Positions 40,544 to 53,900 of a stretch of DNA of 64,000 nt are shown in pieces; position 1 is the first letter of the stretch; every line of letters starts with the position of its first letter. Both the position numbers and the translations under genes were made by a program. The DNA lies in assembly GCA_932294295.1 (NCBI GenBank), contig OW028580.1, positions 27,288,896 through 27,352,895 on the forward strand, given 5' to 3'. Below the pieces are notes generated by a model. The model saw only the letters and a program-made list of their open reading frames with translations. It ran no database searches and was not told where the DNA came from. This DNA comes from Alitta virens. Taxonomy: Eukaryota; Annelida; Polychaeta; Phyllodocida; Nereididae.

Positions 40544-43049
40544 GTGATGCTTTGGCCTTGTGGGCCTAGTAGTTAAGTTAGACTGGTTTACAACATTATC
40601 ATGTCATTATTTTGAATTTGACAGCCACTGCATCTGGCAAAGAACATACAATTCCACAGGCCCTACTAAAATGTGAAGGGAATGCCATTAGGCAGGAATA
40701 CCAAGTTTCAAAGATGCTGCATTAAAGTCCCCTGTTCATCAATTTAACCCTCTCCTATCAACAAGGAGGGCAGAGCAAATGCACTCATGTGCCAAATTTT
40801 GCCGTTTATTTTCATATACAAGTATTTTATGATTTTAATGTTACAACAGTATTTGCCAATCTATGCCCTTGACAGACCTGGGCCTCCTTTGGGGCCAGGA
40901 TGGTAACATTGTGGGGTGAAGACCTCGTGTCCCAATGACCAACACAGTACCTAGTTATGTACGCAAGGGTGGTCCAAAGTATATTTGTCATATAATGACA
41001 TTATACAAACATTTGGGTCATTTGGAAAACATTTAGAGGTTGCTACCAAAGTTGGATTTTGTAATATGCATTTGTATGTTGATCATATTGCAATCATACA
41101 TAAGCATAGTAAGGAATGTCCTTTGCTATTATCCTTATAAGCATTTGTTCAGTGCATACAAGTCTGTTCAGTATATGAACACTTTTTCTTCATTCTTCAT
41201 GCATAACCTGCTTGTATTACTGCTTCCTGTATAGGTGCATTCAGCTATGCACTCATGCATGTGAAGTCTGACCTACTTTACAACCTCTAGTCTTCTGGCA
41301 CAGCTCACATAATATGTTATTATTGATTTACAATAAAAATCCAGGCAGTCGTTCCATTCTCAGCATGTTTAAACCCGTTCATTATTTTTCGATATATCAG
41401 GTATGTCTGACTGTTGATTTATAAACCTACATTATACATAGATGCTCGGCAATATAATACATGTATACTAATATTGTGCCATACTATGAATTAAGGCTCC
41501 AGCTATTTATTGTGGAATCATTTTACAGCATTTATACATGTAATCCGCTCATATAAATTGATAATACCAGTCATAACACATCTGTAACACATAAGCATAA
41601 AGTGGGTGTGTCCTGGTCAATTTGTTTCACTTGGACAACACCATGTGCAGACTGAGTATTTTTTTTGTAAAGTGTCATGTATTTACATAGGCCTGCATAT
41701 TTGTATATTCCTACCGTTTCACTAACAATGTACCCACAAGTTTGCTTTGGCAGGATTGGCTTGGTACATCATGTTTTCATTTAATTATATTTGGCAGTCA
41801 ATTGGTAGGTAAGTTCAACCTGAATGGATGTATAGTTCCATTGGAATGATTGATCAGCACAATTCAGATGACCACATATGCAAACCGGCTAATTTTAATT
41901 GATGTACTGTAATTAATGCTCTCAATCAATTACACGATTATGTAGGCCTACCATTGCTACCAAATCCATATGAGTGCAATTTAAAGTGAAAGTTGTGCAT
42001 GGAAAATGGCATTAACAAATCATATCGATTGGCATCAATTAAATCTAAAGTATGGATTCAGTACAAAAAAGCCTGCTGACCATAAGGATGGTAATAATGT
42101 ATCATTAATATTATAATAAAAACCTAATAACTGTGTGGTTCAGAGCCTTGAACTTCATGAGTGATTAGGTTGGGCTGGTGAACCCACGAGTCCCATAGGT
42201 TTTATTTATATCCCGCAATTTATTAATAACCCCTCTGTTAAAATTTGGGTCATTTGGAAAACATTTTTTGCTTGTCTATCTGTTCTGCCTCACTCTGAAT
42301 AGTTGCCATGGTGATGACATCACCATTTCAATATAATATAATACATATATATAATAAAATATATGATATGATATGATATGATATGAATTTATTAAGCCAC
42401 AAGATCAAATCACAGAGCAATGTATAATGTATAAGGCTGGTTGACACAGGGAAAGCTGTGTATATGTATATTACTATATCTCCAGATTTAGCATATTCGA
42501 ATAATTATATTTACAGGCCTGTATTATTTCCATGGCTGTTAGCTGAGTAAGACGTAAGTATATCATGTAGGCCTGTGTAGTAAGTGAAATAACCAATAAA
42601 ATTTGGTTTCACTGTCATGGTCAAAACTTAGAGAAACTAGAACTATTTTCACCAAGGTCAAAATTATGGAAATTATGGAAATACCAGTTCAACCTAAGTC
42701 AATTGTTGACAGCATATACCTTAGCAGTCCCGTTAAGATACCATTTTAGAGCCATGAATTAGACAAAGAGAAAACTTGGAAGTGGGCACAAAACCATGGA
42801 AACTAGTTTTGGCATTGTTCTGTAACTTCTCTGAAGAATCCAGATTCTTGGCCAACCCAACCAAGACTGCTCTACAAAGACTTCGAAACTATACTCTAGA
42901 AGATGTCATGTAAATCCGAGCTTTACATTAGCCGTGGGACCAAGGAAACTAAATTTTTTTTTCATCAACATCCATGTTTTGAAGGTCATACTTTCTAATG
43001 CTGTAAACGCCACATACATGTAGTATACAATGATATTAAATGCACAAAT
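40544..43049. other. Intergenic DNA with an ATATG microsatellite
   Basis: No gene is supported. AT-rich, mostly unique-looking sequence. A short array of ATATG/TGATA pentamers lies at about 42359-42390. A region near 42600-42960 has no codon structure. Confidence 0.55.
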
Positions 43050-44880
43050 TGCTTATTATCTCTCTTAGTTTCCAATCCTCTGGGATGGCTTTGCTGGGGA
43101 ATGTCTTGTTTAGTATTTTGATGTATAATTTTAGTGTTTCATCTGAGGCTCAGTAAAACTCGCATTGGGGATCTGTTCTGGTCCTGCAGCTTTTTCCTTT
43201 TTATCTTCTGTACAATTTTCCTCATTTCTCTTATTTCTTCCTTTTGTGTTCATTTGCCGTTCAGTCTCTCTATTGCTTTATATTATGTGATCTGTCCAGT
43301 CTTGCACAGATGGTTTTTCCTCTCTGGCTCTGTATAATTCTTCATAGTAGTTGACTATGTGTTACTGCATTTGCTGGATCCTTCAGTGTTTCTCCGTTCT
43401 CATTTATGGTGTCATATTCATGTGTGGTTGTTTAAGTAAAGTCTTTTCCTCATTTCTTAATTTTTGTTCTTAGGGTTTTCACTTTTTGTAGAGATTTGGT
43501 TTCTGCGAGTCTTTTTGGTCCATTCTTTCTGTTCTTCCTGAATTTGTTTTCTGACTTCTTCTTGGGCTTTGTAGTATTCCTCTAGTTTTTGACCTTAATG
43601 TCTTTGGTTGCTCTTTCAAAATTCTTTTTACTTTTCCCTTCTGTTGCTTTTCAGTTCCTGGACTTTTTGTGTGCGTCTTTGTCCTTTTTGCCTTTCCGTA
43701 ACCATGGTAACTGTGTTCTGTCTTATGTTTCTTTTATACATGAGAGTATCAAGTCCCTGCACTCTTCGTATGTGTTTGCTATTTCTGTTCTGCTCATTTT
43801 TGCTATTTCTGGTTGTATTTTTTCCATCCTTTAATTTTCTTTTTTTTTTCGAGGTTTTTATTTTGGTTATTTCCTTTTCCTTATTTCCATAGTTGTTGTT
43901 ATTGTGTTGTGGTCACTTTCTGTCTTGTTGCTTTTTAGTCTAGTAGTTCCTTTTTTTATCTACTTCTATGTAGTTGATTTTGTGTTTTGTGTTTTCAAAT
44001 AAAATTAGATAGCCTATTATGGATTATTCTTAGGGGTTGTTTACTCTTGTTTGTGACTTTAAGCTGATAGATGACATTATTTGTGTTGTGTAGTAGTTGC
44101 TGGAGGATCGTTCCATTTCTGCTCTCTTGTTGTTTGATATTTTCTCTGTCTACTTTCAGTTTTGCATTGAAGTCTCCTGCTATTATGACATTCCCATCCT
44201 TTTTATTTCTGTTTTTTTAATTTGGCTGTATTTTCTGTCTACTTCTTCTTTGCAGTGATGTTCCTGTTGTCTATAGAAGCATCCTATATACATAATTTTG
44301 AATCTGCCCATATTATCTCTTGTTGTTAGTCTTCAGTTTGGCTTCTACTTTTAGCTGAGGTGGGTGGCCTTTTGTTTCAGTGAGCATGATGATGTCACTG
44401 TCATTAGTTAGTGTTGCAATGAGGGCGGGGGCCTAGCTCAGAGGTAGTGCTCTGGGCTTCCAACCGCTGCGTCCCGGGTTTCACTCGTTCGAGCCTAAGT
44501 TGGATGGCTGTTCCCTCCTTCGTCTCATTGCCATGGTCTCTGCCTGTCCTAATTAGCCCGACTGGTGCAGAAATACAGGACATAAAGCCCTAATCACCCA
44601 CACTCGAGAGTTTGTGTTGCAGTTTGCAGGCTATTTGCTTTTCTTCTGGCTCTGTTGATATTGGCATACCTTTGTATTTAGTTTTCTCCTTCTTCCTTTT
44701 CTTCCTTGCCTATTCCCTTACTTTATTATTATTCTCTTTAGGGGAGGTGTTTCACTACTGTCCCTTCTTTCTCTTCGTCTTATGTTGGTTTACTCTCTAT
44801 CTTCACTGTCTCTGCTACTGCTACGTACCTCTCTCTGTTCTGCTTAGTCTCTCCTCCCTGCTTCTCCCTGTATGATGGTC
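43050..44880 (-). mobile_element. LINE fragment: APE endonuclease and start of reverse transcriptase
   Basis: The minus strand reads, through stops, DSDIIMLTETKGHPPQL (about 44380), VIIAGDFNAKL (about 44170) and then KKAAGPEQIPN (about 43180) with ETLKLYIKILN and PEDW. These are the endonuclease catalytic motifs and the first reverse-transcriptase blocks of an APE-type LINE. The YxDD box is absent, so the 3' part is lost. The plus-strand Leu/Phe/Ser-rich open frames here are its antisense. A SINE interrupts the endonuclease at 44419-44613. The purine-rich part (minus) at 44620-44880 is 5' sequence of the same LINE. Confidence 0.75.
44419..44613 (+). mobile_element. tRNA-Gly-like SINE, copy 1, inserted in the LINE
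   Basis: The head is tRNA-like: A box GCCTAGCTCAGAGGTAGTG, anticodon loop CTTCCAA (TCC, glycine) and a B-box region GGTTTCACTC with one change from the consensus GGTTCGATTC. A conserved body follows (CTGCCTGTCCTAATTAGC, TGCAGAAATACAGGAC) and it ends near GCCCTAATCACCCACACTC. It is flanked by the direct repeat GTGTTGCA (44411-44418 and 44614-44621). The LINE endonuclease frame resumes after it, so the insertion postdates the LINE. Confidence 0.88.
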
Positions 44881-45414
44881 TCGATCGGCACTGTCCGTCC
44901 AGTATGGCGGCTAATGTAAACAGTTCTGGCTTGACCTCCATAAATATCGAAATATACACTTCCCACCCAGATTAAGAAGCCTTCTTAAGAGTGAAATTAA
45001 TTTGTGCATGTTGATGGACGAAATCTAGAATGGTGGTGTCGTCAAGTTGCTGTCAGCACTGGTCAGTGAGGTTCGTTTTTCACTCAAGAAAGAATAGGAA
45101 GGATGCAGAACTGTGTTTGCTGAACTATAGTGTTATCCTATCACATATAATGCCTACGCTAGGAGTAGACAGAACTGACTGGCTAAAACCAGTTATAGCT
45201 ACAGCCAGGAATCGGTTGCTGTCTACAGTCGAATTATATATGGAACTATATAACTGTACATGATTTAAGCATCAGGGACATTGTAACTATAAGGGGGACT
45301 TAATTAGGGCAAATTCCCTTTCCCTTTTTGGTCCTTTTTTTGTAAGTGCCCTGCTGTTACACCTCCTGTTTAGTCCAAGCAGATATCAAGATGTCATTTT
45401 ACCGAAATTGTGTT

Positions 45415-45600
45415 TGTCATGGTTATTAGTTGTGATTCTATGATTAACCTAATCAATAAATATAATTTTTTCACGAATAACATCAATTAAACGACAAGAT
45501 GTCAAATAGATCAAAATGCACTAAAAATACTGCTGCTTGGATGCACTTTGCTTCACCCAATCACAGTCAACTAATGGCGGGAACTTCAGCCAATAGAATT
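45415..45600 (+). repeat. Dispersed repeat, copy 1
   Basis: Matches in inverted orientation a segment in an exportin-7 intron (58375-58525). Shared words include CAAGATGTCAAAT, ATACTGCTG, GGATGCACTTTGCTTCA and CCAATCACAG. It has no coding content; probably an old MITE. Confidence 0.65.
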
Positions 45601-46377
45601 TCCTTTTTCTGTCGTATCCACCTGGTGTAAATACGAAATTTCCGTGAAAATCCCGTTTGCAGAATGGTCAGGTATTTTCCCAGGAGGTTGAGAAAGGCTC
45701 ATGCTGGAACAGGACTGCAGAGGGTGTAATTGTGAAGCTGGTTTGCCAGCAAATTTACCTTGGCCTGGTTGACAAAAGTCAACCTAGAATCTTGACAATT
45801 AGAGTTTGCACAAATACAGTAAATCTTTTTATATTTTTTAACCTGCATGAATCGGAATGTCTTAAGGGCCCACCTCCTAAAAACATGCCTTGATTTTTTA
45901 AATAAAAACTGGGCAAGGGATCTCCGGGTTTCACATCTTTCTTTGGTGTTTCTAGCTTGCCCAGCTAAGCTATTAAAATAAATACTTGATTGCTCTGACA
46001 AATCTATGTACGCTGATCACAGCAAACAGTAACTATCACTAATTTACACAGTTTCACAAGAAATTTCAAAACAAAGAGAAATGTCATAACACCTTTGGTC
46101 TTGCATAAACAACCATGAAAAATGCTGTTAAATTACACGTAATTACCTTCTGAGCTATTTATATATCACTTCATAAGCTTGAATATTTGATTTGGTGACC
46201 AGCTGGGCAGCAGATGGTAATGATAGATTTTTTGCTCTTTAAACATCAGAGCAATCTGTTCAGACGCTCATTTTTAATTATCACAGTCCAACTTCAGTCA
46301 GAAGCTGTAGTCGTCCATTCATAGATATACTATATTGCCAACTGTGTAATTGGATAGTATTTTCTACTGCACTTCAG
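45601..46377. other. Upstream region of the sulfotransferase gene
   Basis: No coding signal. A non-coding first exon probably ends at 46377, where ACTTCAG is followed by a strong donor (GTAAGT). Its start is not defined and no convincing TATA box is seen. Confidence 0.4.
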
Positions 46378-46870
46378 GTAAGTATAATATATCTGCCAGT
46401 TGTTGGCAGTCTAATCATAAAAATCGGACAAGGAAATCTGAGCTATTTTCAGTGACAGATTGTCGAAGCATTGGAAAAGCAGTGCACTATTATTTATTTC
46501 TCTTTAACACTCAAATTAATAGTTAGCGAGCCAAAAATTTATTATGTGAGTGCACAGCGGAACATGAAAGCAATCAGGTAAAACGAGTCTTTATAACTAG
46601 TCTACGAGAATGGAACGAGATCCTTTTGTAATTAAAATCACCAAATACACTTGAACACTAGCTATGTAATTTACCTTGCATCAATAAATGTGCCACCCTG
46701 CCTCACTTTTGTGTGCAATTTGCCTATTGAATGTATTTTTTTGTCATGCATTTCAAGATTTTTTAAATATGTATCTATTTGATCAGTGTGATCTATATCA
46801 TCATCGATCAGTCAATGACATCATTCTGTCTTCTTTTCAGGCAAAGTTTGACATTTAACGACATCCAAAA

Positions 46871-48055
46871 ATGCACATAAGATGGCTGCGGAAACACAAG
46901 GTTATTACTTTCATCATGATAAGTGTCACTTATTATGTTGTGTTCCATGTGCTCGGAGAGTGGGTGAAGAAACTACGAGATCGCAATGTGGAAGTCGCCA
47001 CTCACACACAACCAAGGAACGAAAAGAGAAATTTTGTGTATATCAAGATGTTCAAATGTGGCAGCGAAACACTTGATGCAATGTTTCATCGCTTCGCTCT
47101 AGTCAGAGACTTGCAATGTGTTCTTCCCATAGGTAACAAGTTGTACCTTGGATGGCCATATGAAATACAGGAATCATTTTACCGTCCATCACTAGCCCCG
47201 GATGGTCAGTTCAATGTCTTATCTGACCATGCAGTGTACAGTGAAAACATGAAAGCTTTCATGCCAAAAGACACGGTCTTTATTACTAGTCTTCGAGATA
47301 CTTTTAGTCAATTCAAATCCATGTTTAATTACTACAATTTGGAAACTATCATGGGTATTGAATCATCCGATCCACTTAAACAATACTTTACCAATCAAGA
47401 GAAGTATGAAGCCATTTATAAACAACCAAACTCTAAGAAGTTCTGCATTCCAGACAATTTTAGCATGTCCAGAAATCTGATGTCCTTCAATCTGGGTTTT
47501 CCAACAGGATTTCCAACAGGAAAACCAGACTACACATTCAACAAAACTGCAATTAATGACTGGATAAACGAAATCCCAAAAACATTTAACTTTGTTATCA
47601 TTGTGGAATACTTTGATGAGTCCCTTGTGATGCTCAGACATCTAATGGGATGGAGCTTGAAAGACATTTTGTATCTTTCTCGAAACGTTGGAAGTTACAA
47701 ATACAAAAACATCCAGAGACAAGACCTCATTGACAAATACAAGGCGTGGAGTGCAGTTGACTATGCGCTTTATCAAAAATTCCTCGGTATATTTAATAAA
47801 AGACTGAATGCCGGTGGACAGGACTTGATAGAGGAAATTGCCCATTATAAGAAAGTCAGACAAAAACTGCAAGCATTCTGTGATGACTTCAAGGAAATAA
47901 TGAAGTTTGAGCAATCGCCATGGAACGAGCCCTTTGTGGTAACAAAACCGTTCTGTGATATGCTTAAGAACAACCTTATGGACATATTAAAAGCCATTTA
48001 TGACCAAAGAAACAATAACGCCGAAATTCATACTCCTTCAAAAAATTACTGTTGA
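46871..48055 (+). CDS. Galactose/galactosylceramide 3-O-sulfotransferase-like Golgi enzyme
   Basis: A single uninterrupted frame of 394 codons, close to the ~420-residue vertebrate GAL3ST proteins. It is a type II membrane protein: short basic N-terminus (RWLRKHK), one helix at about residues 11-28, then the lumenal catalytic domain. The PAPS 5'-phosphosulfate loop is at about 57-68 (KMFKCGSETLDAMFHRF) and the 3'-phosphate motif at about 135-154 (SLRDTFSQFKSMFNYY). The family moves sulfate from PAPS to the 3-OH of galactose on glycolipids or glycans in the Golgi; the acceptor cannot be read from sequence. The coding part is intronless, but a leader intron is likely (donor at 46378, acceptor TTCTTTTCAG ending 46840, 30 bases before the ATG). 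A polyadenylation signal AATAAA lies at 48973-48978. The C-terminal ~60 residues are less conserved. Confidence 0.9.
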   Translation: MHIRWLRKHKVITFIMISVTYYVVFHVLGEWVKKLRDRNVEVATHTQPRNEKRNFVYIKMFKCGSETLDAMFHRFALVRDLQCVLPIGNKLYLGWPYEIQESFYRPSLAPDGQFNVLSDHAVYSENMKAFMPKDTVFITSLRDTFSQFKSMFNYYNLETIMGIESSDPLKQYFTNQEKYEAIYKQPNSKKFCIPDNFSMSRNLMSFNLGFPTGFPTGKPDYTFNKTAINDWINEIPKTFNFVIIVEYFDESLVMLRHLMGWSLKDILYLSRNVGSYKYKNIQRQDLIDKYKAWSAVDYALYQKFLGIFNKRLNAGGQDLIEEIAHYKKVRQKLQAFCDDFKEIMKFEQSPWNEPFVVTKPFCDMLKNNLMDILKAIYDQRNNNAEIHTPSKNYC

Positions 48056-50993
48056 CAAAATTAAAAAAATGATGTTGTTACCCACACAGCAACTGGAATA
48101 CTCAAATTTTACTACTTAAATACAGGGTCAGACCAATTGATATTTTTACATTGGGTATATTGTTAGTTTCATTCAAAATATATGAAAGCATATTTATCCA
48201 GGACAACCGTAATCACCAATAAGGTAGCAGATGAATCTCTTATGAGACATAGATATCAACTTAAATAATACTGAAGTTGCGCCCAACCAATTTACAAAAA
48301 GCACGTCAGATCAAAAAACAAATCTAATTTCCATGTCCGACATGTACGCCTTAATTATATCATCATGTAATGTTGAGCAAGGCAAAATCCTAAAAAAAAT
48401 CCTTTCTTGCTTGTTACAACACATAGGTCTTTGAAAATCATTTCACATTATAAGCCATGAAATTATTGTTCATGCTCTTTTCAAGAGACTTCTGTGCAAT
48501 TAAAACTCTTAATGCTTCTATTCCACATTCAACAATAAACATTGCTTTGGTATTTTTTAAATCAACATGGAATTGATTACTGGTAAATTTCTATGCTCTC
48601 TATCCACCAAAAGATAAGTAACTAAAATATGATTTAAATGACCTGAAAATGACAATTATGACATCAACATGGTCATGTTAGTTTCATGAATATATTGCAT
48701 TTGATTTACAGCGTGAAGTGCAAGTTATTTCGACAATTGCGAAACTTGATCCGCATACCTCAACAGAATGAGCAAATATTTTGTGTATAAAATATACATA
48801 CTTGAATATTTTTTATGCAAAAATCATCTATGTCAAATATAAGTCTATATGAAAAAATAGTCAGAACTTTCTGAATGGCCCTGGTGTATCCCCTTCCAAG
48901 ACATTATATGTTAAATTTCTATCATATGGTTTTATGCATACTTGCAAATTAATGTAAATTGTGCTGGAGAATAATAAAATGTCAACAACAAAAAAAGTCT
49001 ATGCAGCATCAACAAATTTAAGTTGCCACATTTTAGATGTTGAGTCAATTTCACACAACGAAACAAAGAAACAAAACAATGGAATATATGACAGTTTCAG
49101 ATTTATTGGCCTGTAAATTATATATCTGATTCTGATAACCCGAGATTCTATCAAATTATCAAAAGTTCACTTTTTTCCCAACAAGTTTACCCTTGTCTCT
49201 ACAAGTCCTAACTCATTTCTTCAAGAGAAAACATAATTACACAGTAACAAGGAATCAAAAATGACAACTTCTTTGCTTGGCAGTTCCAGTGCTAGTAGAA
49301 TTTACTTAACCATCATTAAAAGGTGCTGCTCGGGCATACTAATGTAATTGCTGTAAGAATAACAACTAATGCAATTCATGAATTCACATAGCAGATAGAA
49401 CTTAGTTCCCAGAGAAAGCCTTGTAGCTGACTTGGAAGTCAATAACATTCACATGAAGTAATGACAAAAAAAATTAAGGATTATGTTGAATTGCATCAGA
49501 AATAGACTTGTGCCACTGCTATTTTAAATGTTTTTTGAAATTTGTGAATCTGTTTTGGGATCACGCATTCTGACACAGGTACGATAAAAAAATAAAATTT
49601 GAAGTGTATAATTGTAAGCATGCATGGCTCATGATTAATTCAGCACATGAATAAGTATATACAAACAAAATCTACAAAAATGCGATACAAAGGTCTTTAC
49701 ACCCGATACAACAAAAATGAAAGAAAGATTGTCTAATTACAATAACAGAAAATACCGGGCTGTTTGGATTACATTTCTCAAAAACAACACAAAATAATGA
49801 GAAGCCAAGTACAAAATTTTTATAAAGGTAATTAAATATCACAATTAACCTTGTTTCAATGAAGCCAGAATTTAAAGAAATGAGGAATGCCTGCCGGCTT
49901 CTATCTTCGCATGCCCGTGAAGTCCCCAACAAGTAAGAAATAAAGAACTTAACCCCCACACTCAAATGAGTGCATGTCACAATTCTCATTGTCTGGGACT
50001 GGTGAAAGGTTCATTTATCTTTTGCCTGATTTATTTCCATTCTTTACAGCAATTGATAACAATACATATATTTTCATTCAGAAGATCAAACATACCATCA
50101 ATTGCCATACATCTTAGAGTAACGATATCATATCTGAAACGTAACTTCCCTAACATGACTCTTTTTGTACAACTTTTGCTACTCGCAACTCTTTCTTACA
50201 CAAACTTGTGAAGTTGTCTTACCTGGTTTCAAAAACTAAATCCTTAATAACAGACAAGTTTTAAAACTTTCAGTAAATTTGACAAGCACAAAACATTGCT
50301 ATTCTCATCTTCCACATCATATGGTAATCGTCATCTTTTGAGCTCGTAAAATTTTTGTGCATTACTATTCACCCCTAATACCTTTATTCCCTTCCCGCAT
50401 CCAGATAACAAAAAACGGAAAAAGTACAGTATAACGGACCCAAATTTATGATCTTATTTAGCGAGCCTTTTTGTCTTTCCCAAGACATCATATCCCTGAA
50501 TTTAATGAATGACGTCACAAAAAAAACGACCGCTCTTTTCATTTTCAAGTCAAGACATTGTTAATTTTTTTCTTTTATCGGGGGCTGCCACCTCCAAACC
50601 CCCACTGTGCTACGCAAATAGTATTCCTCTCCTGTGCTAGAACAAATTTTGGCTAAAATAATGATATCATTTAATATTGTATGTACGCCAAATATGGGCA
50701 TACATTTGGGTCCGCTACACTGCACTATACCCCAAAAAACAAAAAGAATTGCTGCTGTATGACAGAACTTGTGAACCCTCAAGTACGCCTATGACTTGAA
50801 CATTGAACACTCAGTGAGCCGCGAATCCACCTGGTGAACTAAACAAGCAGTTTCATCCATATCACATTGACATCCTTGTCCGAAGCACTGTCTCCGAACA
50901 CAGCCAGAAAGGCAACGAGTCCGTCCTTAAAATTGGCATTGCACTCGTTTACAGAGTGTAAGTGCTCATTGCATAATGGGCAGGGACCTTCAG
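48056..50993. other. Converging 3' flanks of the sulfotransferase and exportin-7
   Basis: No further gene. The left part should hold the sulfotransferase 3' UTR, up to about 49000. The right part should hold the exportin-7 3' UTR; minus-strand AATAAA words occur near 50389 and 50030. No repeats stand out. Confidence 0.5.
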
Positions 50994-53900
50994 CTAGCTC
51001 ATCATGTCATTAAGGACGAGGCTGCTGGAGGTCGGAGCCTTTAAAGAGTCATTCACGTCCCTGCGGAACATGGAGATATTTTGAGTAAACCTGAAAAGGA
51101 AGCAGACAAACAATGATTATTATTAATTAGTTACAATTACTCAGATGTAGGCATGTTGAGAGAGGAAATGATGTAGTCACACATATGCAAAATACTGATA
51201 AAAGAGTCAACCCTGCTCTAACAGCTACCCGTACAAAATGGCCACCTGCTGTGAACAGCCAACAAATACCCAACTCCCCTTGAATGAATTTCAGTTTTAC
51301 CCCTATATTAAAGATCGACTTGTCATAAACGGCTGAACTTATTCCTGTGGGAGACCACTTTACAAAAGTTTGACTGTACATGCATAGCATATGCATTCAA
51401 ATCTACTCTTCTAGTACACATTGTACACACTATATTATAAAGCAAAATACAGAGGCAGAGTAAAGTGTTACTTGATATTAAATAAGTTACGATATAGAGA
51501 AAAGTATGAATATCAAATTCACAACTTACGAGTCCCTATTTTTCGTGTGAAGTGTACGGTCTATGTTTTCCATGAGGGTTTTGAAGCACTGTGCCATCGG
51601 TGCTTGCTTTTCTGCTGGTTGACTACTGATGATATTGTCCCGTAATTTGTTGAAATACTGCGGGAAAAAACACATCGATTAATAGATATACTTGAAGACT
51701 GCTTTGCATAACAGTGGGCCATAAAATGTACAACAAACAATGTCTCTTTGCAGGATATCATCATTCACCATTATCATATTTCTATAGCGCTCACATGTAT
51801 GCTGACTGCACATTCAGCGGCGCTTTACAAGAAATTAAATTCACAATATATTCAAGAGCCACAATATCAATTAAGTTGTACGTGGTGGCTCCCTTGGCTC
51901 TCCAGCTCAGCTCAGCTCCCTGGGGAGTATACAGCAGGTACACATATTTTACGCATGTGTTTGGTAGCATATCCATCTTTTTTTGATCCATCGAAGTCTA
52001 CTTGAATATCAATGATTAACATGCTCGTCTTATAGGAATTAGAATTGATGGACACAAACCAAGTTACAATGAGACTTTTGAACTGACACAACTAGCCGCT
52101 GAGTTGTAAATTGACAACATAGTATTAGTTGTTTAAGTTCTTGCTAGCTTACAGGAGTATATGACATCTGAAAACATACAAAAGTTTTTCAGTCTAATTC
52201 ATTACTCACCTCTTCATTTAACAAAATGAGTCCTAGCAAAGGTCTGGACATGGACCATTGATTCCGACAATCTTCAAACATAATAATGTTTAATACTGTA
52301 GATAACATCTGAAATAATAACATATAGGCCTTCAGTACAAATCTCACGCCATGAGTACAAGGTATTGTCAGTTTAACGATGTCCAAGAAAAATATCCCAG
52401 ACTGGGATTTAACTGGGGGCTTTCAGAGCAGCTGGCTTCTTCTTAATCACAACATCAAGCAGCTGCCTTCCAACTATTAGGGATATGTGCTGTTTCATCG
52501 TTTCAATAATCGATACCAGTTGATGGAAGTTACAGTTGGGTTCATTAGTATTGTCCTCGCGTCTTATTTTAGGCAAATAAACTGTGTGAAGTAGTTGTTT
52601 TGGCGAAAATAATTGCTTCTTTACACATCTCAAACTCATGCTGTTCATCATTTCATAGTCACCTGCTCACACGTAACTCTTCTATACACTACAAGGCGGA
52701 CTATCCGGACTTTGCAGACTGAACACTAAAAGGCGGACTATCCAGAAAAGGCAGACTATCCGGACTTTGCAGACTGAACGCTAAAAGGCGGACTATCCGG
52801 ACTTTGCAGACTGAACACTAAAAGGCGGATTATCCAGAAAAGGCAGACTATCCAGACTTTGCAGACTGAACGCTAAAAGGCGGACTATCCTGACTTTGCA
52901 GACTGAACACTAAAATGTAGACTCAGTGGACTTAAATATATCATCGCGATACGTATCAAACATCAGACTAATTCACACACAACATTACACAACCCTACCG
53001 ACTATCATCATACACCAGTTCCCGGCAATTACATACCTGTTGCCAGATTTCTGGGTGTAACTCCAAAATGCGCAAGAAGGCTTCAGAGTCGTGCGGCTGA
53101 TTGATGAGACGCTTCTTCCGTTTCTTGGTGAGTCGTTTGAAAAGGTAAGTGATAATATTGTCCAGCGATGAACAACAACCCGTGCATACCATGGTGTCTG
53201 TGAATAATAATTAATGAAAGTATAGATCTTTAGAATGCTGACCATAGTAATAAATTCAAAATTAGTCAAGAAAACCCTCCATTCCTTTGTTGTCATTTCT
53301 CCATGCTAGTGAGCAACTGATATATATCCAAGCACAAATTTTCCTATCACACGAAGAATAACCCAATGTTAGTATACACAAAATTAATCAATTAATCAGA
53401 TGCTTAACTTGATTAAATGCCAGTATTTTAAAATAAACACCAACAAATCAGGAATATTTTATAAACAAGGAAAATTTGTGAATAAGTAAAATGAAATAAG
53501 CAGAACAGTTCATGCCATTCAAGAAAATGTAAAAAGAGTTAAAATCACATGCCACAACTTTATTAATTAATCAGGTAATAAATACAGTAAACCTTGCCTA
53601 AGTCGAAATCAAATTGATCCCCAGATTTAATTTGAGTTAGGCAAAGTTAAGACTTCTGCAAACATATATAAATAAAACAAACAATTAAACATAAATAAAT
53701 AAAACAAACAAATAAACAATGTAAAGTAGAATGTTCTGTTGTATCAATTTCAGTTCGAGTTGAGCAAAAGTTTGATTTGTGTACATTCGACCTTCACAAG
53801 GTTTACTGTAACTTAATAAAAATTGGTCCAGTCCTTACGTTTTCCAGACATACCTAATGCGGAAAGACCTTCAGAGATGGTTGAGAGGATGTAGAGGAAC

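Noticed and set aside
43134..43892. Plus-strand Leu/Phe/Ser-rich frames resembling multi-helix membrane proteins
   Set aside because: Antisense of an A-rich LINE open frame. The minus strand shows GDFNA and the first RT motifs.
44423..44495. Functional tRNA-Gly gene
   Set aside because: The acceptor stem does not close well, the B box is altered in this copy, and the same head plus body recurs three times with target duplications, so it is a SINE.
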